From Pseudarthrobacter chlorophenolicus A6 (lineage in GTDB: Bacteria; Actinomycetota; Actinomycetes; Actinomycetales; Micrococcaceae): 64,000 bases of DNA. Location: the NCBI RefSeq assembly GCF_000022025.1, contig NC_011886.1:248001-312000 (forward strand), read 5' to 3'. The position numbers and the translations under genes were made by a program. Shown one piece after another: positions 1 through 7,917 of this stretch. The notes below the pieces were generated by a model that was not told the origin of the DNA, did no database searches, and worked only from the letters and a program-made list of their open reading frames with translations. The stretch's first letter is position 1. Each line of letters opens with the position of its first letter.

Positions 1-139
1 CGTCGTTGTTCCGCCAGTCATCACCCTTGTCGGACCCTCCGTGCCCGGATCCGCCATGGGCCACGGCAGTCCCCGGCGCGAGCCCCAGCGCAAGCACTGC
101 TGCGGCTGTTGCAAGTACCCCATTTTTGGTGCGGTTCAT
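1..139 (-). CDS. Secreted protein, N-terminal fragment cut by the window edge
   Basis: The ATG lies at 139-137 on the minus strand and the frame runs open off the left edge, so only about 46 residues are visible. They form a typical signal peptide: MNRTK basic start, an alanine/leucine/valine-rich hydrophobic core and a cleavage site of the type AVA-HG. After it comes a Gly/His/Ser/Asp-rich stretch (HGGSGHGGSDKGDD) that looks like a flexible extracellular region. A purine-rich AGAGGGG sits about a dozen bases before the ATG and could serve as ribosome binding site. The mature domain is outside the window, so no function can be given. Confidence 0.6.
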   Translation of the reverse strand, partial: MNRTKNGVLATAAAVLALGLAPGTAVAHGGSGHGGSDKGDDWRNND

Positions 140-405
140 CGTTGATCTTCTGCCCCTCTGAGACCTGTGTTTTCCTCAGGGATGCGCAGCGCGGGAACTG
201 GATGTCCCGCCTTCGCCAGATGCCGGCAGATTTCCCGGGAGTGCCGGTGACGGTGCCGCCCGCAAGGCCGAGCGTCCTCTCATGGGGCGGCGTTTCCAGT
301 ATGCTCCCGGGTGAAAATGCGGCGCTACGCTACGGGCCGGTAGTAGGGGAACCCTGGGACCTTCCCGGTGAAGCCCCCGCTGCCGGCGCCTCCCGGTAAC
401 CCACG

Positions 406-411
406 TAGACT
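406..411 (+). promoter_or_regulatory. -10 box TAGACT, leaderless start of the HAD gene
   Basis: TAGACT ends six bases before the ATG at 418, so the expected transcription start falls on or next to the A of the start codon. No Shine-Dalgarno sequence precedes this ATG, in agreement with a leaderless transcript. No convincing -35 box is visible. Confidence 0.5.
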
Positions 412-417
412 GGCAGC

Positions 418-1236
418 ATGCGGTTGGTGGCAAGCGATATAGACGGAACGATCCTCGGGCACGACGGAAAAATCAGCCCCCGAACCATCCGTGCCTTCCA
501 CGCCTGCCGTGATGCCGGCGTCGAGTTGGTCTTCGTCACCGGCCGCCCGCCGCGCTGGCTGCATCCGCTTGAGGAGCAACTGGGCCACACCGGCCGCGTC
601 ATCTGCTCGAACGGCGCCGTGGTCTGGGACCTCGAGGCCGACCACCTGGTGTCGGCGCAGACCCTCGCCATCGACGCCGTCCTCGAAATCCGGCGTATCA
701 TCAAGGACCTCCGCCCCGCAGCGCTGTTCGCCGCCGAGACCCTCACCGGCTTCCACCTGGAGCCCGGTTTCATCGAGAACGAATCGAGCGAACTGCTCGC
801 GCAGTTCGCCCCGGCGCCCCTGCGCGAAACGCTCACGGCGGATGACGCCGTCGTGAAGTTCCTCGCCATCGTCCGCGACGGCACCCCGGATGACTTCCTC
901 GCCGAGGTGGCGCCCGCCGTCGAACACCTTGCCGCCGCAACGCACTCTTCGCCCGGCGTCGCCATGCTGGAACTGTCCCTTCCCGGCGTCAACAAGGCAG
1001 TTACCCTCGCTGAGTACGCGGCTGCGCTGGGAATCGGCGCCGCGGATGTGGTGGCGTTCGGCGACATGCCCAATGACATCGAGATGCTCCGCTGGGCGGG
1101 CCACGGGTACGCCATGGCCAGCGGCCACCCCGAGGCCATCCGCGCGGCAGGGCAGCAGGCGCCGCATTTTGACGACGACGGCGTGGCCCAGGTCCTGGAG
1201 GAACGCCTCGCTTCCCTGGGGGTGCCGCACTCCTGA
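418..1236 (+). CDS. HAD-superfamily phosphatase of the Cof type
   Basis: The 272-residue protein is a cytoplasmic haloacid-dehalogenase-fold phosphatase of the Cof/type IIB subfamily, which usually dephosphorylates sugar phosphates or cofactor phosphates; the substrate here is unknown. Visible motifs are motif I DIDGT at residues 7-11 (nucleophile D7, acid/base D9), motif II FVTGRPP near residue 38, a motif III lysine (NKAVTL) and motif IV GDMPND, which binds Mg2+, near residue 220. Length and motif spacing are normal, with the cap domain between motifs II and III. The start at 418 is supported by the -10 box at 406-411 and by motif I lying immediately downstream. It appears to be transcribed alone. 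Confidence 0.9.
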   Translation: MRLVASDIDGTILGHDGKISPRTIRAFHACRDAGVELVFVTGRPPRWLHPLEEQLGHTGRVICSNGAVVWDLEADHLVSAQTLAIDAVLEIRRIIKDLRPAALFAAETLTGFHLEPGFIENESSELLAQFAPAPLRETLTADDAVVKFLAIVRDGTPDDFLAEVAPAVEHLAAATHSSPGVAMLELSLPGVNKAVTLAEYAAALGIGAADVVAFGDMPNDIEMLRWAGHGYAMASGHPEAIRAAGQQAPHFDDDGVAQVLEERLASLGVPHS

Positions 1237-1361
1237 CGCCGGTGTTCCCGGTTGGTGCACCTGCCGCCGTTTTCACAGGTTGCGCTCACTTGCCGTTCAC
1301 CTTCATTCCGTAGCGTGAAGCGCGGAGGGCAGGCACCTCTCCGGCCGGCTAAGGGGACAAC

Positions 1362-1610
1362 ATGGCACGAAGCGCAAAGCACCAAATGGCTGAAGCACCG
1401 CTGCGCAGGGCAACGCCCGCACCGCACTGGAAGAAGCTCCGGCAAGGGGACCGCGTCCGCGTCCAGCTCTCGCCGGGATTCGACGCGGCGGGCATCGTGG
1501 ACGCCATCACCGCCGACCACTCGGCCGTGTGGGTACACCTGGACGGCGGCCGCGGCCGGACGCTGCTGCACTGCGGCGACGGCGTGGAAATCTTCCCTTA
1601 CGGGGACTGA
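1362..1610 (+). CDS. Small conserved protein, paralogue of the 56143 gene product
   Basis: An 82-residue basic protein of unknown function. An AAGGGGA ribosome binding site lies six bases before the ATG. The last 50 residues (pattern W-x2-L-x2-G-x-x-V-x-V-x-L-x2-GF-x3-G-x-VDA-x-TAD) closely match the C-terminal domain of the 145-residue protein encoded at 56143-56580, so both belong to one family: a short, probably beta-rich domain of about 50 residues after a variable basic N-terminus. There is no signal peptide or membrane segment. It stands between a HAD phosphatase and a phosphodiesterase gene, and the context says nothing about its role. Confidence 0.6.
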   Translation: MARSAKHQMAEAPLRRATPAPHWKKLRQGDRVRVQLSPGFDAAGIVDAITADHSAVWVHLDGGRGRTLLHCGDGVEIFPYGD

Positions 1611-1645
1611 CGCCACCCGCCACTAAACGGGCGGGCCGGCTCCGG

Positions 1646-1651
1646 TACGCT
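1646..1651 (+). promoter_or_regulatory. -10 box TACGCT, leaderless start of the phosphodiesterase gene
   Basis: TACGCT is followed by exactly six bases and then GTG at 1658. There is no ribosome binding site between them. This geometry points to a leaderless mRNA and decides the start codon of the downstream gene. Confidence 0.5.
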
Positions 1652-1657
1652 CACATT

Positions 1658-2488
1658 GTGAGCCTGCCGTTCTTCGACCACGCCGGCGCCGATGGCGCGC
1701 CGCTTCCCATTGCCATGGCGCACCGCGGCTTTTCCGTGGACGGCCTGGAGAACTCGATGGCAGCGTTCCGCGCCGCTGCCGAGCTGGGCTGCCGCTACCT
1801 CGAAACGGATGTCCACACCACGTCCGACGGCGTGCTCCTCCTTTTCCACGACGGCACCCTGGACCGTGTGACGGACGGCAGCGGCCGCGTTGCCGACCTG
1901 CCCGCGCAGGACGTTGCCGGTGCCCGGATCGGCGGACGCGAGCCGATTCCCACCTTCGAAGAACTCGTCACCGCCCTGCCGGACGTTCGGCTGAACCTGG
2001 ACGTCAAGGACTGGGGCTCGGTCCGCAGCACCGTCGAAGCCATCGAACGCCACGGCGTCCACGACCGCGTACTCATCGCCAGCTTCTCGGACCGGCGGCG
2101 GCGGGCCGTGCTGAAGCAGCTTAGCCAGCCGGTTGCCGCGTCAGCGGGCGTCGTATCCAACGCCCTGTTCGCGCTGCTGGGCCCCGTGGTGCCCGGCCCG
2201 GCGTTCCGCTGGCTGATGCGGAGGGTCCTGCGGGACGTGCACGCACTGCAGGTTCCCGTGCGCTATGGGGCGGTACCGGTTGTCACGGCCGGCTTCCTGC
2301 GGCGCGCGGAAATTCTGGGTCTTGTGGTCCATGTGTGGACCATCAACGACCCCGCCGAGATGCGCCGTCTCCTGGACCTCGGCGTGGCAGGCATCGTCAC
2401 CGACCGCGCTGATCTGCTGCGCCAGGTACTCGAGGAACGCGGCGAGTGGGCGGGGCCACGAGGCGCCGCCGAAAACCCGAACGGCTAA
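1658..2488 (+). CDS. Glycerophosphodiester phosphodiesterase family protein
   Basis: A 276-residue enzyme of the GDPD family, which hydrolyses glycerophosphodiesters from phospholipid turnover to glycerol-3-phosphate and an alcohol. The TIM-barrel signature is complete: AHRG with catalytic H22 and R23, the following LEN, the metal-binding ETDVH, and the second catalytic histidine in [10 protein letters not shown]. The C-terminal WTINDP and GIVTDRADL complete the barrel. No signal peptide is seen, so it is probably cytoplasmic. I chose the GTG at 1658 because the AHRG motif then begins near residue 21, as usual, and because a -10 box lies six bases upstream. The frame remains open further upstream (to 1529), but that part resembles no family member. 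Confidence 0.9.
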   Translation: MSLPFFDHAGADGAPLPIAMAHRGFSVDGLENSMAAFRAAAELGCRYLETDVHTTSDGVLLLFHDGTLDRVTDGSGRVADLPAQDVAGARIGGREPIPTFEELVTALPDVRLNLDVKDWGSVRSTVEAIERHGVHDRVLIASFSDRRRRAVLKQLSQPVAASAGVVSNALFALLGPVVPGPAFRWLMRRVLRDVHALQVPVRYGAVPVVTAGFLRRAEILGLVVHVWTINDPAEMRRLLDLGVAGIVTDRADLLRQVLEERGEWAGPRGAAENPNG

Positions 2489-2553
2489 CCTGGCTCCGCG
2501 CGGTCTGTGAGTCCGGGATCCCCCTAAGACCGGCCCTACCCTCCAGAATTATC

Positions 2554-2567
2554 AGCATGCTTACAAT
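2554..2567 (+). promoter_or_regulatory. Promoter with AGCATGCT element fused to -10 box TACAAT
   Basis: The sequence AGCATGCT at 2554-2561 runs directly into TACAAT (2562-2567), a good -10 hexamer. The same arrangement, AGCATGCT followed by TATTAT, occurs on the minus strand in front of the LapA-like gene near 47380. A shared regulator or sigma factor for these two genes is therefore possible. The distance to the GTG at 2620 leaves a leader of about 45 bases. Confidence 0.4.
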
Positions 2568-2619
2568 TAGTCCGGAGCTGGGGGACAGGACCGCAGCCCG
2601 AACGGAAGGACGAAGGACC

Positions 2620-2865
2620 GTGAGCACCTACCATCCGGAGAATGACCCCGCCAACCCGGACAAGCCGGGCAAGGACGCACCCGCGGACGTCGGCGCGGCC
2701 CAGGACAACCTGGAGAAACAAGGCAGCAGGGAAGCGGGAGGCTCGCCCAACCCGGACCCGGCCGAAGGGAACATCACCGGGCTGGAGCCTGGCGGGGGAG
2801 TGCCTCCCGGGGAAACACCGCCGGCCGAGGGCCAGATGAGCAGGGACCAGGGACACTCTGAATGA
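2620..2865 (+). CDS. DUF6480 family small protein
   Basis: An 81-residue acidic, proline- and glycine-rich protein with no membrane segment and no predicted folded core. The C-terminal motif [17 protein letters not shown] is what I recognise as the DUF6480 hallmark; members are small actinobacterial proteins often found near stress genes, with no known biochemical role. GTG at 2620 is chosen because GAAGGACGAAGGA just precedes it and because translation from further upstream gives an arginine-rich stretch unlike the rest. The promoter at 2554-2567 shares an unusual element with the LapA-like gene near 47380. Confidence 0.7.
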   Translation: MSTYHPENDPANPDKPGKDAPADVGAAQDNLEKQGSREAGGSPNPDPAEGNITGLEPGGGVPPGETPPAEGQMSRDQGHSE

Positions 2866-2887
2866 GCAGTGGCCTGACCTGCGCTGC

Positions 2888-3946
2888 CTAGGCGGGCTCG
2901 TTTTCCTGCGGACTGCGCCCGGCGGGCTCGGCCAGCTGGCGGTTGAGGCCGTCGGCGTCCTGCCGGGTGTTCCAGGACGCCCAGTCCTGCGGGCGGACGG
3001 AGGGCCTGCCCAGCAGGTACCCCTGCCCGGCGTCGATGCCCAGTTCGGTCAGGACCTTCAGCTCGCCTACAGTTTCGATGCCCTCCGCCACCAGGGTGGT
3101 GCCGATCTGGTCCGTGAAGTCAACCAGGCAGGTGGTCAGTGCCCGCTGGAGGCCGTCATTGTCCACGTTGCCGAAGACGTCCCGGCCAACCTTCAGGAAG
3201 TCCGGCCGCAGGTGCACCATGCGGCTGAGCGCCCCGGCGCCGGAGTGAGTGTCGTCAACGGCGATACGCAGCCCCTTGTCCCGGAGCGGGTTGATGGCGG
3301 CGATGAACTGCGCATACTCCTCATCCGGGATGGTTTCGGTCAGTTCAAGGACCACCCGGTCGATGGGGAGGTCGATGTGCGCGAACAGCTCCGGCAGCCG
3401 CGGGTCGAGGCAGGACGTGGGCGAGATGTTGAGGGAGACGTACAGGTCCGTGGGCAGGTCCCTGGCCGCAGCGGCAGCCGAACCCAGCGCCGAGAACTCA
3501 AGGTTTGCGCCGAGGCCTACGGCGGCAGCCTCCGCGAACCAGAGTTCGGCGGCGGCTCCGTCATCACTGACGAACCGCGAGAGCGCCTCAACTCCCACCA
3601 CGGTCTTCTCCGCAAGGCCGTAGATGGGCTGGAACGCCGTCATCAGCATCTGGTTTTCCAGGAGCGCGCTGATGCGGGACACGCTGCGGATGGCGTCCAG
3701 CTGCTCCGCAAACTTCGGCGGCATGGAGTTCGGGGCGATGCGCAGTTGCCGCACGCTCTCGAGCGTCTCTTCGGTGTTGGCGTCGCTGCGCCGGGTCTCG
3801 AGCAGGTACTCCAGCAGCGCCCGCTCGGGCACTCCCGGATTCTCGTCGAGGCTGTTGCTGAGGCGCTGGCGGACGGCGGCTCCCGACGGATCGGTGTCCG
3901 CCAGGACCGCGGCGATGATTCCCCATGCCTGTACACGAACCGACAT
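2888..3946 (-). CDS. EAL-domain protein, probable cyclic-di-GMP phosphodiesterase
   Basis: 352 residues: an N-terminal region of about 95 residues without a recognisable domain, then one EAL domain (about 100-335). Most residues needed for c-di-GMP hydrolysis are present: EAL in VEALSRF, N in SLNIS, E in ELTE, the DD pair, K in FLKVGRD, E in VAEGIE and Q in GQGYLLG. The loop that is normally DDFGTGYSS reads DDTHSGAGA; this loop 6 positions the metals, so activity may be reduced and a sensory or weakly active role is possible. No membrane segment is seen. It lies upstream of the GGDEF-EAL gene on the same strand with 165 bases between them. GGGGG eight bases before the ATG can act as ribosome binding site. 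Confidence 0.85.
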   Translation of the reverse strand: MSVRVQAWGIIAAVLADTDPSGAAVRQRLSNSLDENPGVPERALLEYLLETRRSDANTEETLESVRQLRIAPNSMPPKFAEQLDAIRSVSRISALLENQMLMTAFQPIYGLAEKTVVGVEALSRFVSDDGAAAELWFAEAAAVGLGANLEFSALGSAAAAARDLPTDLYVSLNISPTSCLDPRLPELFAHIDLPIDRVVLELTETIPDEEYAQFIAAINPLRDKGLRIAVDDTHSGAGALSRMVHLRPDFLKVGRDVFGNVDNDGLQRALTTCLVDFTDQIGTTLVAEGIETVGELKVLTELGIDAGQGYLLGRPSVRPQDWASWNTRQDADGLNRQLAEPAGRSPQENEPA

Positions 3947-4013
3947 TAGCTACGCCCCCAGTTGACGAAGTAATGACCCATTGGCCCAATAATGTTCAAT
4001 TTCCAGAACGCCT

Positions 4014-4023
4014 TTAACGTTAA
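4014..4023. repeat. Perfect 10-base palindrome TTAACGTTAA
   Basis: TTAACGTTAA lies in the 165-base gap between the EAL gene and the GGDEF-EAL gene, about 70 bases upstream of the EAL start on the minus strand. It may be a small operator or chance in an AT-richer patch. Confidence 0.2.
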
Positions 4024-4111
4024 GTGCTGACAACGGCGGTTTTCCGCGGTGCCGGAAAACCGTCCCCCGCACGATGATCGTATATCGGGCGGGATGAAAA
4101 GGGCAGTACTT

Positions 4112-5653
4112 TCATGGCTGCCGGTGAGCGCTTTCCTGCTGGTCAGCGAGCAATGCGGGGATATCGTCCGGTGGAACGGGCCTGCTGAAGTAGTAGCCCT
4201 GTGCGCTCAGGCAGCCAAGTTCCCGGAGAATGTCCGCCTGCTCCGCCGTTTCAACGCCTTCCCACACGGCCTCCAGGCCGCAGGCGCGGACCAGTTGGAG
4301 GACGGCTGCCACCAGTGCAGGCTGGCCGGGGTCAGTCCCCAGGCCCGAAATCAACGACCGGTCCACCTTGACCCGGTCCACCGGCAGGCGGCGGAGGTAG
4401 CTGATGGACGAGTAACCGGTGCCGAAATCGTCAATCTCGATTCCTACCCCAAGCCCGCGGAGCCCGGCCAGGGAGTAACGGTCCAGTTCGTTGCCCTTGA
4501 CGATGGCCACTTCCGTCAGTTCAAGGACCACCTGGTCAGGCTTGACGCCCGTGTCCCGCAGGACGTTCCGGACGTCCTCAATGAACTGCAGGCTTTGCAG
4601 GTCCGTGGCGGAAATGTTGATCCGTACCGAGAAGTCACCGTCCACCAGTGAATCGTCGATCCAGGCGCGCAGCTGCTGCACGGCGGTGCGGAGGACCCAG
4701 TTGCCCAGCTCCGAAATCAGGCCCGCTTCTTCGGCCAGCGGAATGAACTCATCCGGCATGATGAACCCCCGGGTGGGGTGGTTCCAGCGGACCAGGGCTT
4801 CCACGCCTTCCAGCCGGCCGGACACCAGGTCCACCACCGGTTGGTAGTAGAGCATCAGGCCATCGTTCCGGATGGCCGCCCGCAGGTCCTCCACCAGCTG
4901 GCTCCGCAGCCGGCGGACCAGCAGCAGCCCGGGTTCGAACCGGTGCAGCCGGTTCTGCCCTTCGGCCTTCGACGCGTACATGGCCACGTCGGCTTCCATC
5001 AGCATCTCCTCCGGGGTCTGGCCCGGCGAGCCGACGCTCAACCCGATGCTGGCCCCGCAGCGTACGCTCTTGCCCGGCAGTTCGATGGGTTCGCTGAGCG
5101 CCGCCAGGATCCGGTGCCCCACGATGGCCGCCTGGTCCGGTGCCACGGCGGGCATGACGATGGCGAACTCATCGCCGCCCAACCGGGCCACCACGTCCGT
5201 GGCCCGCACGGCGTTCCGCACCCGCTGGCCCACGGTAATGAGGACCTGGTCCCCGGCAGTGTGCCCCATGGAGTCGTTGATGGACTTGAAGGCGTCAAGG
5301 TCCATCAGGAGGATCACCGGCCCTTCCTCTGATGCCGTGTCAGCGTCCAGGGCGGCGCGGAGAGCGTCGATCAGCGCGGACCGGTTGGCCAGCCCGGTCA
5401 GCGGATCCTGCATGGCCATCTTTTGCATTTTGAGGTGTGCTTCGTGCAGCAACTGGGTGCGGACCTGCACCCGCTGTTCCAGTTCCTCGTAGATGATCTG
5501 AAGGTCTTCGGCCAGCAGGTTGGTGCCCATGATGATCGCGTCCAGCTCATCACGGGCAGGGGAGACCTCAACCCGTGAGCCCAGGTCACCCGATGCGATC
5601 CGGACTATGTGGTCCAGCAGCTGGCTGAGCCGGGGATCGTTATCCGCGAACAT
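4112..5653 (-). CDS. GGDEF-EAL dual-domain c-di-GMP protein
   Basis: 513 residues: a HAMP-like helical segment (1-60, without membrane helices), a GGDEF domain (about 80-245) and an EAL domain (about 260-500). The diguanylate cyclase motif GGDEF is intact at 159-163, and an inhibitory I-site RATD (R150, D153) lies five residues before it, so the cyclase half should be active and feedback-inhibited. In the EAL half EALVRW, ELTE, DDFGTGYSS, RVKVDRS and QGYYFS are intact, while the usual AEGVE reads WEGVE. Both activities look possible. The gene begins 20 bases after the histidine kinase gene, behind GGAAGGAAC, so the two are very probably co-transcribed and the kinase may feed into c-di-GMP levels. 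The HAMP-like start without helices suggests a soluble signalling protein. Confidence 0.9.
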   Translation of the reverse strand: MFADNDPRLSQLLDHIVRIASGDLGSRVEVSPARDELDAIIMGTNLLAEDLQIIYEELEQRVQVRTQLLHEAHLKMQKMAMQDPLTGLANRSALIDALRAALDADTASEEGPVILLMDLDAFKSINDSMGHTAGDQVLITVGQRVRNAVRATDVVARLGGDEFAIVMPAVAPDQAAIVGHRILAALSEPIELPGKSVRCGASIGLSVGSPGQTPEEMLMEADVAMYASKAEGQNRLHRFEPGLLLVRRLRSQLVEDLRAAIRNDGLMLYYQPVVDLVSGRLEGVEALVRWNHPTRGFIMPDEFIPLAEEAGLISELGNWVLRTAVQQLRAWIDDSLVDGDFSVRINISATDLQSLQFIEDVRNVLRDTGVKPDQVVLELTEVAIVKGNELDRYSLAGLRGLGVGIEIDDFGTGYSSISYLRRLPVDRVKVDRSLISGLGTDPGQPALVAAVLQLVRACGLEAVWEGVETAEQADILRELGCLSAQGYYFSRPVPPDDIPALLADQQESAHRQP

Positions 5654-5673
5654 CGGATTGTTCCTTCCCCCGC

Positions 5674-7359
5674 TCAGTTGGACTGGCTGCGGTCTGCGTC
5701 GAGGGGGAGGCTGACCGTCACAGTGGTTCCCGCGCCCAGCGTGGAGGCGACATCGATCGTCCCACCGTGGCGGGCCACAATGTCCTTGGTGATGGCCAGG
5801 CCCAGGCCCGTCCCCGGGATGGCGCCGGACATGGCGTTGGAGGCCCGGTAGAAGCGGGTGAACACGTGGTCGATCTCGTCACTGGAAATGCCGATGCCGT
5901 TATCGGCAACCCGGACGGTGGCCCAGCGGCTGCCGTCCGCCGCTGCGTGGGATTCACTGCCCACCTCGATGCGCCCGCCGCTGGGGGTGAACTTGATGGC
6001 GTTGGAAACCAGGTTGGTGAACACCTGCTGCAGCTGGATTTCGTCGGCCAGGATCTCCGGATCGTCCGGTACCGGATCCAGCGCGATGGTCACGTTTTGC
6101 AGTTTGGCCAGCGGCCGCAGTGCAGAAGCCACCAGGTCCAGGGTGTGGCCCAGGCGGACCGGGGTGAGGTGCATCAGGGTGTCGTCGAGGCCGTTACGGG
6201 AGACACTCAGCATGTCCTCGATAAGCGTGCGCAGCCGCTCGGTGTTGCGGACCACGATGTCCAGCATCTGGTGGATCTCGGCGGAACCGGGCTGTTCGGT
6301 GCTCTCCTGGATCATGTCCAGGTAGGCCATGATGGACGTCAGCGGCGTCCGGAGCTCGTGGTTTACGGTGGCCAGGAAGTCTGTCTTGGCCTTGTCCAGC
6401 TGCTGCAGCTGCTTCACCACCTGCTGCTGGCTGCTGATCAGGTGGCTTTGGATCAGGCCGTGCGCCGCGTTGCCCGCCACGTGCTGGATCAGCCCGAGTT
6501 CTGCGCGCGACCATTTCCGCGGTTTGTCCAGGGACGCGATCCAGATGATACCCAGTGAGGAGCTTCCCTCGCCCATGGGTACCGCCAGCGTGGATGCCGC
6601 GTTGGCAATGCCCGACGCCGGGGCGTCGCCGTCCGCCGCCTGCCCGCCGTCGGCGTGTTCCCGGGAGGGCTCGGCGTCGTCCGCGTCCCCGGCATCCGTG
6701 GACAGCGTCTCAGCGCCGGCCCACAACTGGTCCGCGGTCCGCCGCGCGGAATCCTCGTCCGGCAGGTCGTCGTCGGACAACGGCTCCAGCCCGTCGCTGT
6801 CCCACGCGGCGGTGATGCGCGGAACCCGGTTGTCCTCAAAGGTTTCCAGGCGGACATGGTCAGCCTTGAAGGTCCGGCCGAACCCCTCCACCACGTAGCG
6901 CGCAATCTCCTGGGGATCGTTGGTGGCGCGGACGGCGGCCGAAACCAGCCGGAGCTGCTCGCGGAGGGCCTCGGCGTCCTGCCGGGACGCCCGGCGGCGT
7001 GCCACCTGGTCGATCAGCGCCGTGGTGCGGTGCACCAGCTCCCGCGGCGAGGTTGGCTTGGTGATGCAGTCGTGCATTCCGGAAGGGCGCAGGGATGTTT
7101 GCCACGGATCGTCCAGGTCGACCATGACCAGCACGGGCACCTCGGTCTCCAGGCCCGGCAGCAGCGCCGCGTCAGCGATAATGGCCGCCGGTTCGCCTTC
7201 GGCCAGTAGCCCGGCGAGGTTTGCGGCATCTCCTGCGGCGTGCACATTGTAGCCGGCACCGCGGAGGGCCGAAGTGTTCTGAGCCAGCCTCCCGGCGTCG
7301 GGATCCGCTACAACGACGGTGCGGGGCGCGCTCGGAACCTCGGGCGTGTCAGACGCCAC
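5674..7359 (-). CDS. Cytoplasmic receiver-GAF sensor histidine kinase
   Basis: 561 residues from the chosen GTG: receiver-like domain (about 10-120, acceptor Asp in IIADAALLPG and the conserved lysine in ITKPTS), a GAF-like sensor region (about 140-320), HisKA with H-box NHELRTPLTS, and HATPase_c with N-box NLVSNAIKFTP, G1 DNGIGIS and G2 GTGLGLA. There is no membrane helix, so the stimulus is probably intracellular. GTG at 7359 follows GGAGGGAAGGGG with reasonable spacing; GTG at 7365 is possible, and the much longer open frame to 7821 is antisense to the STAS gene and has no support. A -10 box TACAAT lies at 7388-7393. It is followed by the GGDEF-EAL gene, its likely output. Confidence 0.88.
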   Translation of the reverse strand: MASDTPEVPSAPRTVVVADPDAGRLAQNTSALRGAGYNVHAAGDAANLAGLLAEGEPAAIIADAALLPGLETEVPVLVMVDLDDPWQTSLRPSGMHDCITKPTSPRELVHRTTALIDQVARRRASRQDAEALREQLRLVSAAVRATNDPQEIARYVVEGFGRTFKADHVRLETFEDNRVPRITAAWDSDGLEPLSDDDLPDEDSARRTADQLWAGAETLSTDAGDADDAEPSREHADGGQAADGDAPASGIANAASTLAVPMGEGSSSLGIIWIASLDKPRKWSRAELGLIQHVAGNAAHGLIQSHLISSQQQVVKQLQQLDKAKTDFLATVNHELRTPLTSIMAYLDMIQESTEQPGSAEIHQMLDIVVRNTERLRTLIEDMLSVSRNGLDDTLMHLTPVRLGHTLDLVASALRPLAKLQNVTIALDPVPDDPEILADEIQLQQVFTNLVSNAIKFTPSGGRIEVGSESHAAADGSRWATVRVADNGIGISSDEIDHVFTRFYRASNAMSGAIPGTGLGLAITKDIVARHGGTIDVASTLGAGTTVTVSLPLDADRSQSN

Positions 7360-7387
7360 AACCACCCCTTCCCTCCCAGTTGAGTAC

Positions 7388-7393
7388 ATTGTA
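7388..7393 (-). promoter_or_regulatory. -10 box TACAAT of the histidine kinase operon
   Basis: Read on the minus strand, TACAAT is followed about seven bases later by the expected transcription start and then by GGAGGGAAGGGG and GTG at 7359. The leader would be about 20 bases. The divergent STAS-like gene starts only 48 bases to the right, so the two units share this control region. Confidence 0.45.
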
Positions 7394-7441
7394 GGGGGAC
7401 GAGGGGCCTGGGGCCCCAGAAAGATCGCGGGGGAGGACAAA

Positions 7442-7816
7442 GTGACGCACCAGCCGGCCGACCATGTCAAAGGGGATCTCAGCCTCGACGAGGGCGGAAT
7501 CCTGCAGCTCCGCTGGCCGCGCGGGGCATCGATCAGCGAGGCCGATGCCCAGAGCGCCATGGATCGGGTCAATGAGATGTGCGGGTCCACCCGGCGTCCG
7601 ATGCTGGTGGATATGGCCACTACCGAGAAGGTCAGCCGCGGTGCCCGGGCAGTGTTCGGCCGGCCGTGCCAGGCGTCCCGGATTGCCCTCCTGGGCTCAT
7701 CGCCCGTGGACAAGGTCATGGCCAACTTCGCTTTGGGGGTCAGCAGGCTGCCGTGCCCCACGCGGTTCTTTACGTCCCGGACCGAAGCGATGACCTGGCT
7801 GGCGCGCGACGACTGA
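7442..7816 (+). CDS. STAS/SEC14-like small protein
   Basis: A 124-residue soluble protein that I place in the actinobacterial STAS/SEC14-like group (anti-sigma-factor-antagonist fold): an initial beta-strand region, a helix (SEADAQSAMDRVNEM), the central strand RPMLVDMATTEKVS, a second helix and strand (RIALLGSSPVDKVMANF) and the C-terminal FFTSRTEAMTWL, which is typical for that group. The aspartate in LVDMA occupies the place where STAS anti-anti-sigma factors carry their phosphorylated Ser/Thr, so switch phosphorylation is doubtful. GTG at 7442 follows GGGGGAGGAC. It is divergent from the histidine kinase operon, which hints at a role in the same pathway. Confidence 0.7.
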   Translation: MTHQPADHVKGDLSLDEGGILQLRWPRGASISEADAQSAMDRVNEMCGSTRRPMLVDMATTEKVSRGARAVFGRPCQASRIALLGSSPVDKVMANFALGVSRLPCPTRFFTSRTEAMTWLARDD

Positions 7817-7905
7817 CGCAAATACGGCGCGATTCACGCGTCCGGCCCGGAGCAAGCGGCCGCGCCGACACTGCCTATCCCGGCTTTTGTAGTTGCTTCA
7901 GGACA

Positions 7906-7911
7906 TATATT
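7906..7911 (+). promoter_or_regulatory. -10 box TATATT, leaderless start of the methyltransferase gene
   Basis: TATATT is followed by six bases and then the GTG at 7918. No ribosome binding site exists between them. It is the most AT-rich patch in this neighbourhood and decides the start of the next gene. Confidence 0.5.
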
Positions 7912-7917
7912 TGGGGT

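Noticed and set aside
325..1616. Long minus-strand frames opposite the HAD gene
   Set aside because: Mirror frames of a GC-rich gene; composition is Arg/Ser/Gly-rich with no domain, while the plus-strand frame has complete HAD motifs.
7360..7821. N-terminal extension of the histidine kinase frame
   Set aside because: It is antisense to the STAS-like gene and lies upstream of a good -10 box and ribosome binding site.
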